Positions 51,128 through 58,048 of a stretch of DNA of 58,048 nucleotides are shown one piece after another. A program made the translations under genes and the position numbers. The stretch is taken from contig CAJFUI010000003.1 in NCBI GenBank assembly GCA_904420145.1, positions 1 through 58,048 on the forward strand, given 5' to 3'. The notes beneath the pieces were generated by a model. The model did no database searches. It was given only the letters and a program-made list of their open reading frames with translations, and was not told the origin of the DNA. Source of the DNA: an uncultured Oscillospiraceae bacterium (GTDB lineage Bacteria > Bacillota > Clostridia > Oscillospirales > Oscillospiraceae). Within the stretch, counting starts at the first letter, position 1; each line of letters begins with the position of its first letter.

Positions 51128-51790
51128 ATGTTCACCGGTTTTACCGAACAGACTGCGGCCTTTCTCTGGGGGATCCGCTTCAACAACGAACGCAGCTGGT
51201 TTGAGGCCAACAAAGCCACCTATCTCTCCGCTGTGCAGCAGCCCATGCGGGAGCTGGGGGAGGAGCTGTACGACCATATGGTCGCCGCCTATCCTGACCT
51301 GTGGCTCAATCTCCACGTCTCCCGTATCTACCGGGACGCCCGGCGGCTCCATGGCCGGGGTCCCTACAAGGATCACCTTTGGCTCTCCCTGCGCCATGAA
51401 AACGAGGACTGGACCTGCCGTCCGGTGTTCTACTTTGAGATCGCGCCGGAGGGCTGCTCCTACGGCATGGGCTTCTACTCGGCGACGCCCCAGACCATGG
51501 AGCGCTTCCGCCAGGAGGCCATGGCGGATCCCCGCCCGCTGACCGCCCTAACAAAGCGGCTGCATGGACAGCGGCTGTTTCATTTGGAGGGGGAGACCTA
51601 TGCCCGGGAAAAGCCATCTCCCTCCCCTCTGCTCCAGCCATGGATGAACTGCAAAAGGCTCTCCATCGAGTGCAGCCTGCCCTATGACGAGGTGCTCTTC
51701 TCCCATGCCCTCGTGGAGAAGGTCCAAGCGGGGTTCGATTTTCTCGTCCCCTTCTATCGCCACTTTTCCGCCCTCTGCCAGCAGGCCTGA
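51128..51790 (+). CDS. DUF2461 family protein
   Basis: 220 residues with the DUF2461 layout: FTEQTAAFLWGIRFNNERSWFEANK at the N-terminus (in two parts), HVSRIYRDARRLHGRGPYKDH and a middle beta-rich part (YFEIAPEGCSYGMGFY). Cytoplasmic, function not known. AAAGGAGCCTTT precedes the ATG. Followed by the rhomboid-like gene after 84 bases, possibly one transcript. Confidence 0.9.
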   Translation: MFTGFTEQTAAFLWGIRFNNERSWFEANKATYLSAVQQPMRELGEELYDHMVAAYPDLWLNLHVSRIYRDARRLHGRGPYKDHLWLSLRHENEDWTCRPVFYFEIAPEGCSYGMGFYSATPQTMERFRQEAMADPRPLTALTKRLHGQRLFHLEGETYAREKPSPSPLLQPWMNCKRLSIECSLPYDEVLFSHALVEKVQAGFDFLVPFYRHFSALCQQA

Positions 51791-51874
51791 GGAAGGCCCA
51801 GCAGGTCTCCCATCCCGATCACGGGGGTGCTGCCGGCAGTCGCTCCCACTTATTTCTACAAGGAGGACATACCT

Positions 51875-52729
51875 TTGCGAAAGCTCGATCAAGCCTTGAG
51901 CCGCTTCTGCGCCAAGCACCCCTACTGGGGAATTCCCAACCTGATGCGCTATATCGTAGCGGGCACCGTTATCATGTACGTACTGATTTTGGTGACAAAC
52001 TATCAAGCCTACTATCTGTTAGATCTCTCTTTCTCCGCTATTCTCAGAGGGGAGGTCTGGCGGCTGGTTACCTTCATTTTCGTGCCGGTCTCCCTCTCCC
52101 CCATCAGCTTGGCCATCTCTCTGTATTTCTACTACTGGATCGGCGGCATCCTTGAAAACTACTGGGGCACGCCGAAATTCACCATCTATTACCTCAGCGG
52201 CATCATCCTGACCCTTTTGGCCTCCTTAATCGCCTACCTCTCCGGTGGGGGGGATTACGGCTACGGCATGCACTATGTGAACATGGCCATGTTCCTCGCT
52301 TACGCCATACTCAATCCCGAGGCCTATGTCTATCTGCTCTACCTTATCCCCATCAAGGTTAAATGGCTGGCCTATCTGGACCTGATCTACTTTGCCTACG
52401 ACGTGCTCACCGCCATCGGCGCCAGAGCTTGGGGCTATGCGGCTGCCCCTATTGTGGCGCTTTTAAACTTCTTCGTGTTTTTCTATCCCTACTTCTCCCA
52501 CAAGGCCCGGCAGGAGCGCTACCGCGCCAGCAAGCAGGCCACCCGCTTCCGGCAGACGGTAAAGGCCAGCCAGCAGCCCAAGAGCTACAACCACAAGTGC
52601 GAGGTCTGCGGCCGGACGGATACGGACTACCCCAATCTCTCCTTCCGCTACTGCTCCCGCTGCACCGGCTACCACTGCTACTGTGAGGACCACATCTTCA
52701 ACCACGTCCACCACACAGAGGACCCCTAA
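51875..52729 (+). CDS. Rhomboid-fold membrane protein with C-terminal Cys/His-rich module
   Basis: About 284 residues starting at TTG (51875) with AAGGAGG 7-8 bases upstream. Five to six membrane helices with the rhomboid-type loop RGEVWRLVTFIF, but the catalytic GxSG serine motif is not present (GYGMHYVNMAMFLAY occupies that place), so it is probably a non-proteolytic rhomboid-like protein. After a basic cytoplasmic linker (HKARQERYRASKQATR) comes a zinc-binding-like module: CEVCGRTD, CSRCTGYHCYC and EDHIFNHVHH, with six Cys and several His, resembling a B-box or treble-clef arrangement. Confidence 0.8.
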   Translation: MRKLDQALSRFCAKHPYWGIPNLMRYIVAGTVIMYVLILVTNYQAYYLLDLSFSAILRGEVWRLVTFIFVPVSLSPISLAISLYFYYWIGGILENYWGTPKFTIYYLSGIILTLLASLIAYLSGGGDYGYGMHYVNMAMFLAYAILNPEAYVYLLYLIPIKVKWLAYLDLIYFAYDVLTAIGARAWGYAAAPIVALLNFFVFFYPYFSHKARQERYRASKQATRFRQTVKASQQPKSYNHKCEVCGRTDTDYPNLSFRYCSRCTGYHCYCEDHIFNHVHHTEDP

Positions 52730-52735
52730 GACAGG

Positions 52736-52775
52736 AAAAAGGACCCGAGCGCTCGAGGCGCTCGGGTCCTTTTTA
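52736..52775 (+). terminator. Strong bidirectional terminator
   Basis: AAAAAGGACCCGAGCGC/GCGCTCGGGTCCTTTTT around TCGAG, between convergent genes. Confidence 0.95.
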
Positions 52776-52785
52776 ATCTGGAGAC

Positions 52786-53763
52786 TTACATGAGTTCACT
52801 CAGCAGCCCCTGCAGGATACCGGCAATGCCGCCCGCCTGGGCCAGGGCCGCCTGCGCCTGATCGATGGCGCTCTGCAGAGTCTGGGACACACCCATCACA
52901 GTAACAGTAATGCTGCCCACCGCATTCAGGAAGAGGCCGGGCATCACATAGTAACCGATGACCACCACCAATACTACGCCCACAAAGTACAGCAGCCAGA
53001 ATTTGCCGCTGACGTTGTCCTGGCACAGCAGCTGGGCCGTCAGAACACCCATAATCATCCAAGAGATGCCGGCCAGCGCCAAGAAGGCGATGCACAGGTT
53101 GATGGACAGGAAAGAGAGAATGAAGGCCACCAGCAGCAGGGCGCTGGTCAAAATGCCGTTGGCCGCGCTGGCCTCATAGATCGCCTTGATGGAGACACTG
53201 CCCTTCTGAATCTTCACAAGGGCGAAGATCATCAGAATAAACAGAGCCATGCCGATCAGGGCCATGATAATGCCCCACAGGAGGCTGCCCAGGAAGGAGG
53301 CGCTGATGCTGGTTCCCGCAGCACCGGAAAGGCCGCTGCCAGTCAGAGCGCCGGCCAGTCCCATGGCGGAGAGCATCGTATCCATCACCGCGCTGCAGAT
53401 CTTGCGCAGCAAACCGTACACCGCAAGACCCATGGCCAAAACACGGACAACCGTCAGCACAATCGCCAGCGTCATGTTGTCCTGCTCCACCACCTGGCGA
53501 ACCGCCTTACCGGGGTTGACAAAATATTCCTTCGCATAAGGGATAATGCTCTTGGCAGCCGCCACGGCAGTACCGGCAGCGGCAGACGCCGCCTGCTGGG
53601 CCTGCTGTGCAGTCTGACTGGTGGCAGCCTGTTCCGCTTGGGGCTGCTGAGCGGCCGCTGCAGGCTCCGTCTGAGTCGCCTGCTGAGCGGCAGCTTGTGC
53701 CTTCTCGCAGGTGCAGGTCTGACCCTCTTCAAGGGTGGCTCCGCAGTATTTGCAAAATGCCAT
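52786..53763 (-). CDS. Zinc-ribbon multi-helix membrane protein (YIP1-like)
   Basis: 325 residues. An N-terminal zinc-binding knot (FCKYCGATLEEGQTCTC) is followed by an Ala/Gln-rich linker of about 50 residues (AAQQATQTEPAAAAQQ), then five to six membrane helices (about 95-290) and an amphipathic Ala/Gln end. The membrane part loosely resembles YIP1-domain proteins. It lies 80 bases after the second TcaA-like gene, on the same strand, and ends at the shared terminator. Function unknown; architecture matches its two neighbours. Confidence 0.78.
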   Translation of the reverse strand: MAFCKYCGATLEEGQTCTCEKAQAAAQQATQTEPAAAAQQPQAEQAATSQTAQQAQQAASAAAGTAVAAAKSIIPYAKEYFVNPGKAVRQVVEQDNMTLAIVLTVVRVLAMGLAVYGLLRKICSAVMDTMLSAMGLAGALTGSGLSGAAGTSISASFLGSLLWGIIMALIGMALFILMIFALVKIQKGSVSIKAIYEASAANGILTSALLLVAFILSFLSINLCIAFLALAGISWMIMGVLTAQLLCQDNVSGKFWLLYFVGVVLVVVIGYYVMPGLFLNAVGSITVTVMGVSQTLQSAIDQAQAALAQAGGIAGILQGLLSELM

Positions 53764-53843
53764 ATGTAGATACCTCTCTTTTTTTATTTCTCCCTCTCAA
53801 GGAGATGATTAACACAGTTAAATCGTTCTGGCACACGAAGGTG

Positions 53844-55358
53844 TCAGGGGGCGGCGGCGAAGTCATCGACGAAAAATTGGCCGTCTGTATAACGCAGCCA
53901 GACATACTCGTTGCCGCTGAAGGACTCCGTCTCACTGGGTTCGGGATCGTCCCATTCATAGTACAGATCATAGGTCCCGCTGGTAGGCAGACAGACGGAC
54001 AAGAGGACGCTGTCGCCCTCAAACCGGATGATACCGACGCTGGCCTCGTCCATCTGCAGATCGGTGAATACGTAGTAGGAGCCGTCATAGCTCATATTAT
54101 ATTCGCCCCGGATGCCCGCGAGGGTCTCCTCCAGCCACTCGGCCAAGAAAGCAACCATTTCGCTGCCCTCTCCGTACCGGCTCACCAGCTCGTCACAGGC
54201 GCTCTCGCTGTAGGAGTAACGCATCTCCATATAGAGGGGGAGCACATCGGCGGCTATCTCCGCCGCCTCCGCCGCGATCTCCTCAGGCACCGCCGGGATA
54301 AAGAAGCAGTCGACGGAGTCCGCCATGGAGAAGGTCTGCTCAAATTCCATTCCGCCGGCGCTGGCCACCACGCGGATCTCGCTGTCGGCATTGACAGGCC
54401 CCAGCTCGAAGCCGCCGTAGAAGTCAAACCCGCTCAGATCCCCGGCGTAGGGGTTGCCGTCGATATCAATCGCCTTCAGCTCCAGCTCACGGTAGGACGA
54501 CTCGATGTAGGCATTGACAAAGCCAAACTCCACATAGAGGTAGCTGTTATCGCTGTCAATTCGGTAGCCGGCGAATTCCGTGGTCAGCGTCACGCCGGTG
54601 TCCGGGTCGGTATAGGACGCGCTGCCACTGTATAGTCCGGGCAGCAGCGGCGTACCCGCCCCATTAGGGCCGACCCCATCGCTGTCGGCGATATAGGCCT
54701 TGCCCGCCATGGACAGATCTGTATGGTCAAACTCGCTGCATATCGTGACGGGAATCAGGGTAAGCTCCACCTTGTAGGAGGAGAACAGGAAATTCGAGTC
54801 CTCCACCAGGCGGACAAAGCCGTTGCCCGGAGCCACAAGGCCGCGTTCCAGATAGGTTAAATCCTCCAGCAGCGCGTTCTGGTAGGCGGTCAGGGTGGCG
54901 TTGTCCGTGCTGTAGGCGGCAAAGAAGGGGGCCAGATCCTCCTCATCAAACTCAAACGTATACAGGGACAGCTCCGTCACCTGGTTGAAGGCGTCCACAT
55001 CTTGGTTGCGGATAGCCTCGATAAACCTGTTAATGGTGCGATTGGGGGAGTTGACCGCGCCCAAGATCAGCTTTAGGCCAAAGAAGAGTACCACTGTCCC
55101 CGCCACAAGGGCTAAAATCAGCTTCGTCTTGGGAGACATAGGCTTTTTGGTCCCTGCCATGGGAGCAGCGCCAATGGGGGTGACGGCCGGGTCCTGTGCC
55201 GCAGGCACGCCTTGGGGCGACGCGGCGCTCTTGCCCTCAGCCGCCGGAGCGGCAGCAGCCTGCTGCCCGGCGGCAGGCACCTCCTCCTGCTTGGCGCCGC
55301 AGTGCTCGCAGAACTGGGCACCGTCCTCAATCTCTTTTCCACAGGAAACGCAATACAT
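53844..55358 (-). CDS. TcaA/YvbJ-like zinc-ribbon membrane protein, copy 2
   Basis: 504 residues: zinc ribbon (CVSCGKEIEDGAQFCEHC), Ala/Pro-rich linker, one membrane helix (about 78-100, LILALVAGTVVLFFGLKLIL), then about 400 extracytoplasmic residues. These begin with a helical TcaA-type first domain (RTINRFIEAIRNQDVDAF) followed by beta-rich domains and a final NTF2-like segment. In other Firmicutes TcaA relates to cell wall stress and glycopeptide sensitivity. GCAAGGAGAAATAG precedes the ATG. Paralogue of the next gene upstream. Confidence 0.82.
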   Translation of the reverse strand: MYCVSCGKEIEDGAQFCEHCGAKQEEVPAAGQQAAAAPAAEGKSAASPQGVPAAQDPAVTPIGAAPMAGTKKPMSPKTKLILALVAGTVVLFFGLKLILGAVNSPNRTINRFIEAIRNQDVDAFNQVTELSLYTFEFDEEDLAPFFAAYSTDNATLTAYQNALLEDLTYLERGLVAPGNGFVRLVEDSNFLFSSYKVELTLIPVTICSEFDHTDLSMAGKAYIADSDGVGPNGAGTPLLPGLYSGSASYTDPDTGVTLTTEFAGYRIDSDNSYLYVEFGFVNAYIESSYRELELKAIDIDGNPYAGDLSGFDFYGGFELGPVNADSEIRVVASAGGMEFEQTFSMADSVDCFFIPAVPEEIAAEAAEIAADVLPLYMEMRYSYSESACDELVSRYGEGSEMVAFLAEWLEETLAGIRGEYNMSYDGSYYVFTDLQMDEASVGIIRFEGDSVLLSVCLPTSGTYDLYYEWDDPEPSETESFSGNEYVWLRYTDGQFFVDDFAAAP

Positions 55359-55370
55359 CTATTTCTCCTT

Positions 55371-55427
55371 GCTCCGGCGGCACCGGCCGGACCGCGTCCC
55401 GCCGTCCAGACCGTCTGCCGCCGGAGC
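55371..55427 (-). repeat. Long hairpin abutting the copy 2 ribosome binding site
   Basis: GCTCCGGCGGCA/TGCCGCCGGAGC, 12 perfect pairs enclosing further GC-rich inverted repeats, ends immediately before AAGGAG on the minus strand. It may end the copy 1 transcript partly or control copy 2 translation. Confidence 0.6.
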
Positions 55428-55535
55428 TTCTCTTTTTCACATCACACACAGAGAGCACTCAAGATTAACCGCCGCGCCTGTCCCCAGCAGGACCTCCCAG
55501 AATCAAGGCGGGAACAGGCGCACTATCGGCGGAAA

Positions 55536-57044
55536 TTACCAACTGATGCGGGTGACGCTCCACTCTCCGTCGGTGTAGAGGAGGTAGACCGAGGCATCGC
55601 CGCTAAAGGTATTGGGCTCCTCATCAGAGGGCGTACCGGCGGTCTCCCAGCCCTTCTGCAGGACCATGCCCTCAACAGGGACATAGGCCCGGGCGCTGAT
55701 GCCGTCGCTGCCGAAGGAGATGTTGCTGATCTCCACCTCGCCCACGGTCATGTCACTGAGCTCCTCGTAGTTGTAGTAGGTCGGATTGGCGTTCATGGAC
55801 TCCAGACGGCCGCTCAGCCACTCGGTCCACTCCGCGGTGAAATCCGGGCTGGTCTCACCGTAGGCGCTGACAAGGGCGTCAAGGGCGCTCTGGCTGTAGG
55901 AGTAGCGCACCTGCAGCCAAGTGGGGACCAGCTCGGTGACCAGCGCCACCGCAGCCTCCTGCACGTCGTCGGGCAGGGTAACGGTGAAGTAGCAGCGAGT
56001 GGACTCCGCCATGGAGAAGGTCTGCTCAAATTCCATGCCGTAGGCGGTGGCCACCACGCGGATCTCGCTGTCGGCATTGACAGGGCCTATGCTGAAGCCG
56101 TAGTAGAAGTCCAGCTCACTCAGATCCCCGGCGTAGGCGGTGCCGTCGATATCAATCGACTCCAGCTCCAGCGCGCTGGAGGACGCCTCGATGTAGGCGC
56201 TGACATAGTCAAACTCCACATTGAGGTAGTTATCATAGCTGCTGATATTGTAGTCGGTGAACTCCGTGGTCAGCGTCACGCCGGTGTCGGCGGAGGTGTA
56301 GGTGGCGCTGCCGCTGTAAAATCCGGGCAGCAGCTGGACAGCCACCCCATCATAGCCCACGGTGTATTCGCTGCCGGCCATGGTCAGCACGGTGCCCTCA
56401 AATTCGCTGTAGAGGGTGGCGGTGATGGGGGTGATCTCCACCTCATAGGAGGAGAAGAGGAAATTGGAATTCTCCACCAGGCGGATAAAGCCGTCCCCCG
56501 GGGCCACAATGCCGCGGTTGAGATAGGTCAGATCCTCCATCAGCGTGTTCTGGAAGGAGCTCAGGGCGTCGCTTCCGCTGTAGCCGGCGAAGAAGGGGGC
56601 GACGCTCTCCTCTGTCAGGGCAAAGTCCTCCTCAGACACCGTGGAGGGCAGTGTAACTACCTGCAAAAAGGCGTCGGTATCCTGGTTTCGGATGGAGTCA
56701 ATAAACTTGTTGATGGTCTTGTTTGGATCGTTGATGGAGTTCAAAATGGCCTTCAGAACAAAAAACAGCACCACTACCCCAACCACAATGGCCAAAATCA
56801 GCTTTGTCTTGGGAGACATGGGCTTTTTGGCCACTGCTGTGGGAGCGGCAGCGGCACCAATGGGGGTGACGGACGGGTCCTGTGTCACCGGAGCACCTTG
56901 GGGCGCTGCGGCGCGCTTGTCCTCAGCTGCCGGAGTGGAAGGGGCCTGCTGCTCAGCGGCAGGCGCCTCCTCCTGCTTGGCACCGCAGTGCTCACAGAAC
57001 AGGGAGCCGTCCTCAATTTCTTTTCCGCAGGAAATACAAAACAT
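55536..57044 (-). CDS. TcaA/YvbJ-like zinc-ribbon membrane protein, copy 1
   Basis: 502 residues from MFCISCGKEIEDGSLFCEHC, same order as copy 2: zinc ribbon, Ala/Pro/Glu linker, KKPMSPKTKLILAIVVGVVV membrane helix (about 87-107) and a large extracytoplasmic part. The two share long matching stretches (SNFLFSSY, GVTLTTEF, GPVNADSEIRVVA, MEFEQTFSMA), so they arose by tandem duplication, with the far C-terminal domain most diverged. GACAAGGAGGAAGAGT precedes the ATG. The frame stays open to 57230 but the extra part is not protein-like. First gene behind a strong promoter. Confidence 0.82.
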   Translation of the reverse strand: MFCISCGKEIEDGSLFCEHCGAKQEEAPAAEQQAPSTPAAEDKRAAAPQGAPVTQDPSVTPIGAAAAPTAVAKKPMSPKTKLILAIVVGVVVLFFVLKAILNSINDPNKTINKFIDSIRNQDTDAFLQVVTLPSTVSEEDFALTEESVAPFFAGYSGSDALSSFQNTLMEDLTYLNRGIVAPGDGFIRLVENSNFLFSSYEVEITPITATLYSEFEGTVLTMAGSEYTVGYDGVAVQLLPGFYSGSATYTSADTGVTLTTEFTDYNISSYDNYLNVEFDYVSAYIEASSSALELESIDIDGTAYAGDLSELDFYYGFSIGPVNADSEIRVVATAYGMEFEQTFSMAESTRCYFTVTLPDDVQEAAVALVTELVPTWLQVRYSYSQSALDALVSAYGETSPDFTAEWTEWLSGRLESMNANPTYYNYEELSDMTVGEVEISNISFGSDGISARAYVPVEGMVLQKGWETAGTPSDEEPNTFSGDASVYLLYTDGEWSVTRISW

Positions 57045-57232
57045 ACTCTTCCTCCTTGTCTCGGCGGCGCCGCTGCCGGGGGAACACCACCTCCAGCAGC
57101 CGGCAGATATTATTACCGCCGGATACTCACACCGGACTCTAAAAAGCAGACAGCCGCTGTTTTCCGGCCCTGCGCCGGCCTTGGCACGCTCGCTCTTGAA
57201 CGTTTTTACAGCAGCAGCCATCTCTGTCACTT

Positions 57233-57241
57233 TTTGTCGAA
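57233..57241. promoter_or_regulatory. Spo0A-like box at the TcaA-like promoter
   Basis: TTTGTCGAA, identical to the box at 23527-23535, placed about +4 to +12 of the predicted minus-strand transcript, in the opposite orientation. Confidence 0.45.
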
Positions 57242-57251
57242 ATCCACGCTC

Positions 57252-57281
57252 ATTATACTACCGCCCTTTGTGCAAAGTCAA
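57252..57281 (-). promoter_or_regulatory. Promoter of the zinc-ribbon membrane protein cluster
   Basis: TTGACT (57276-57281), 18 bases, TATAAT (57252-57257) on the minus strand; leader of about 200 bases before copy 1. Confidence 0.75.
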
Positions 57282-57398
57282 GCCCATGTCACACAAAAGG
57301 GTGCACAGGGAAATGCTGGAAAAACCCCTGACCGCGGGACCTGTGGAATTTCTCCCCACATTTTTATGCTGGGGCGGCGGGGACATTCCACGGGGTGT
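57282..57398. other. Intergenic sequence, nothing assigned
   Basis: Between the promoter and the terminator at 57399 no frame with a ribosome binding site or recognisable product was seen. Confidence 0.5.
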
Positions 57399-57437
57399 GA
57401 AAGAAAAGGCCGCCTGCCCCATTTGGGACAGGCGGCC
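57399..57437 (-). terminator. Terminator of the 51-residue membrane protein gene
   Basis: GGCCGCCTG/CAGGCGGCC with an inner CCC/GGG; the minus strand continues TTTTCTTTC. Confidence 0.75.
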
Positions 57438-57582
57438 AGCCAATTCACATAATCAGCTTTTCAAATTTTCCGAATTTTTTTACCCTTCGTCCTGCCGCCG
57501 GCAGTCAAGCACTTCTGTCCGCACGCCAGTACGGCGGCTGCCTGGTCCATTTGCCAAAAAAGCCGGCGCTTAGATGATTCCG

Positions 57583-57738
57583 TTACTGATAGAGGGCGTC
57601 GTCGTCATAGTCGTCCTGCTCCTGCTTGCCAGAGAGGCAGGAGGTCATCTTATCCCAGAACGCAATGATCAGGCAGACGACGGCAGCGAGAGAGAGGGCG
57701 GCGCCTACAATCTTCAAAACAAAACGGGCGGTCTTCAT
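57583..57738 (-). CDS. 51-residue single-pass membrane microprotein, unknown
   Basis: MKTARFVLKIVG start, one membrane helix (about residues 8-27, IVGAALSLAAVVCLIIAF), two Cys near or after the helix, and a strongly acidic tail (QEQDDYDDDALYQ). AAGGAGG lies 7 bases before the ATG and a terminator lies downstream, supporting a real gene. Related-looking short proteins occur in Clostridia, but I recognise no named family. About 110 bases separate it from the gene entering from the right edge. Confidence 0.7.
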   Translation of the reverse strand: MKTARFVLKIVGAALSLAAVVCLIIAFWDKMTSCLSGKQEQDDYDDDALYQ

Positions 57739-57847
57739 AGCAAGGTCCTCCTTATTCTTATGCGTTGGAGGTATTTTACACCAAATTCCCCAAAATTACA
57801 ATGATTTTTTCACGTCTTTTTCATGACGCGGCTATTTTCCTGCCGAG

Positions 57848-58048
57848 CTATTCGTAGGGCACCAGCAGGCTTAGCTCCAGACGGCAGTTCTCAGCGGACA
57901 GCTCCACTTCCTCCACCATCTGGCCCACCAGCGCCAGCTCGCTGTCACTGGTGTAGGGATCGCCGCCGGCCAGCCCCCAAAATTCCTCCACCATAGCGGG
58001 ACTGCGCACATCCGGGCGCAGCATCTCTCCCATACGTTTCATATCCGG
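57848..58048 (-). CDS. Partial gene at the right edge, unknown
   Basis: Minus-strand frame open to the window end, giving at least 66 residues: PDMKRMGEMLRPDVRSPAMV, then EFWGLAGGDPYTSDSELALV, then a Glu-rich end finishing LSLLVPYE. ATG at 58042 could be internal or the start. Predominantly helical, no membrane segment. No family recognised. Confidence 0.5.
   Translation of the reverse strand, partial: PDMKRMGEMLRPDVRSPAMVEEFWGLAGGDPYTSDSELALVGQMVEEVELSAENCRLELSLLVPYE

Noticed and set aside
55212..57452. 746-codon plus-strand open frame
   Set aside because: It is antisense to copy 1 and part of copy 2 of the TcaA-like genes, which have zinc ribbons, membrane helices and good ribosome binding sites.

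Overview
The window looks like a chromosome segment of a GC-rich anaerobic gut Clostridium-type Firmicute, probably in or near the Oscillospiraceae (Flavonifractor, Lawsonibacter and Oscillibacter-like genera). This is inferred from gene content and order. Evidence includes a dcw start of mraZ-rsmH-ftsL-PBP-murE, a meso-diaminopimelate-type MurE, ribosomal protein L27 with the Firmicute N-terminal extension next to its protease Prp, an Asp23/FakA pair, luxS-mtnN, acetate kinase, and feoAAB. Strongly G/C-biased third codon positions create many long antisense open frames, which were left out. No rRNA, tRNA, CRISPR array, phage or insertion sequence was seen.

Layout, left to right. Positions 1-6320: minus-strand cell wall and division cluster (murE, PASTA transpeptidase, ftsL, rsmH, mraZ) behind a textbook promoter with three MraZ boxes. 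6700-9680: minus-strand rarD, small membrane protein, rsmD, coaD, coiled-coil protein. 9729-12062: Asp23-family protein and fatty acid kinase FakA. 12042-15540: small membrane protein, polysaccharide deacetylase lipoprotein, DUF3298-like lipoprotein and tmcAL, the last divergent from ackA. 16979-18720: DUF3788-like protein and the rplU-prp-rpmA operon. 18830-20680: a remnant of an M20 peptidase and two tandem YczE-like membrane proteins. 20709-23404: an ECF sigma/anti-sigma pair and mtnN-luxS. 23511-25800: a secreted protein carrying two different muramidase domains (GH24 and GH25) around an SLH region. 25837-28224: obg and a membrane protein. 28356-33880: proline synthesis (proB, proA, proC) interleaved with an alpha/beta hydrolase and a small membrane protein, then an AroQ-like protein and a HAD phosphatase. 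33992-35420: hemolysin III family protein and DUF1836 protein. 35605-38641: ferrous iron uptake (feoA, feoA, feoB and a 57-residue Cys-rich membrane protein).

Positions 38786-50968 form a peptide-use locus. A complete Opp-type ABC importer (A-B-C-D-F) is followed on the same strand by two related Xaa-Pro peptidases, a PepV-type dipeptidase and an M29 aminopeptidase. A third Xaa-Pro peptidase is divergent from oppA. Together they suggest uptake and complete hydrolysis of proline-containing peptides.

The right end (51128-58048) holds a DUF2461 protein, a rhomboid-fold protein that appears to lack the catalytic serine motif but has a C-terminal Cys/His-rich module, and three membrane proteins with N-terminal zinc ribbons. 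Two of these are tandem TcaA/YvbJ-like paralogues. A 51-residue membrane microprotein follows. The best leads for something undescribed are this zinc-ribbon membrane cluster, Spo0A-like boxes placed alike at its promoter and at the double-muramidase promoter, three GTTAG-N6-CTAAC palindromes in the feo locus, and the long structured oppA leader.
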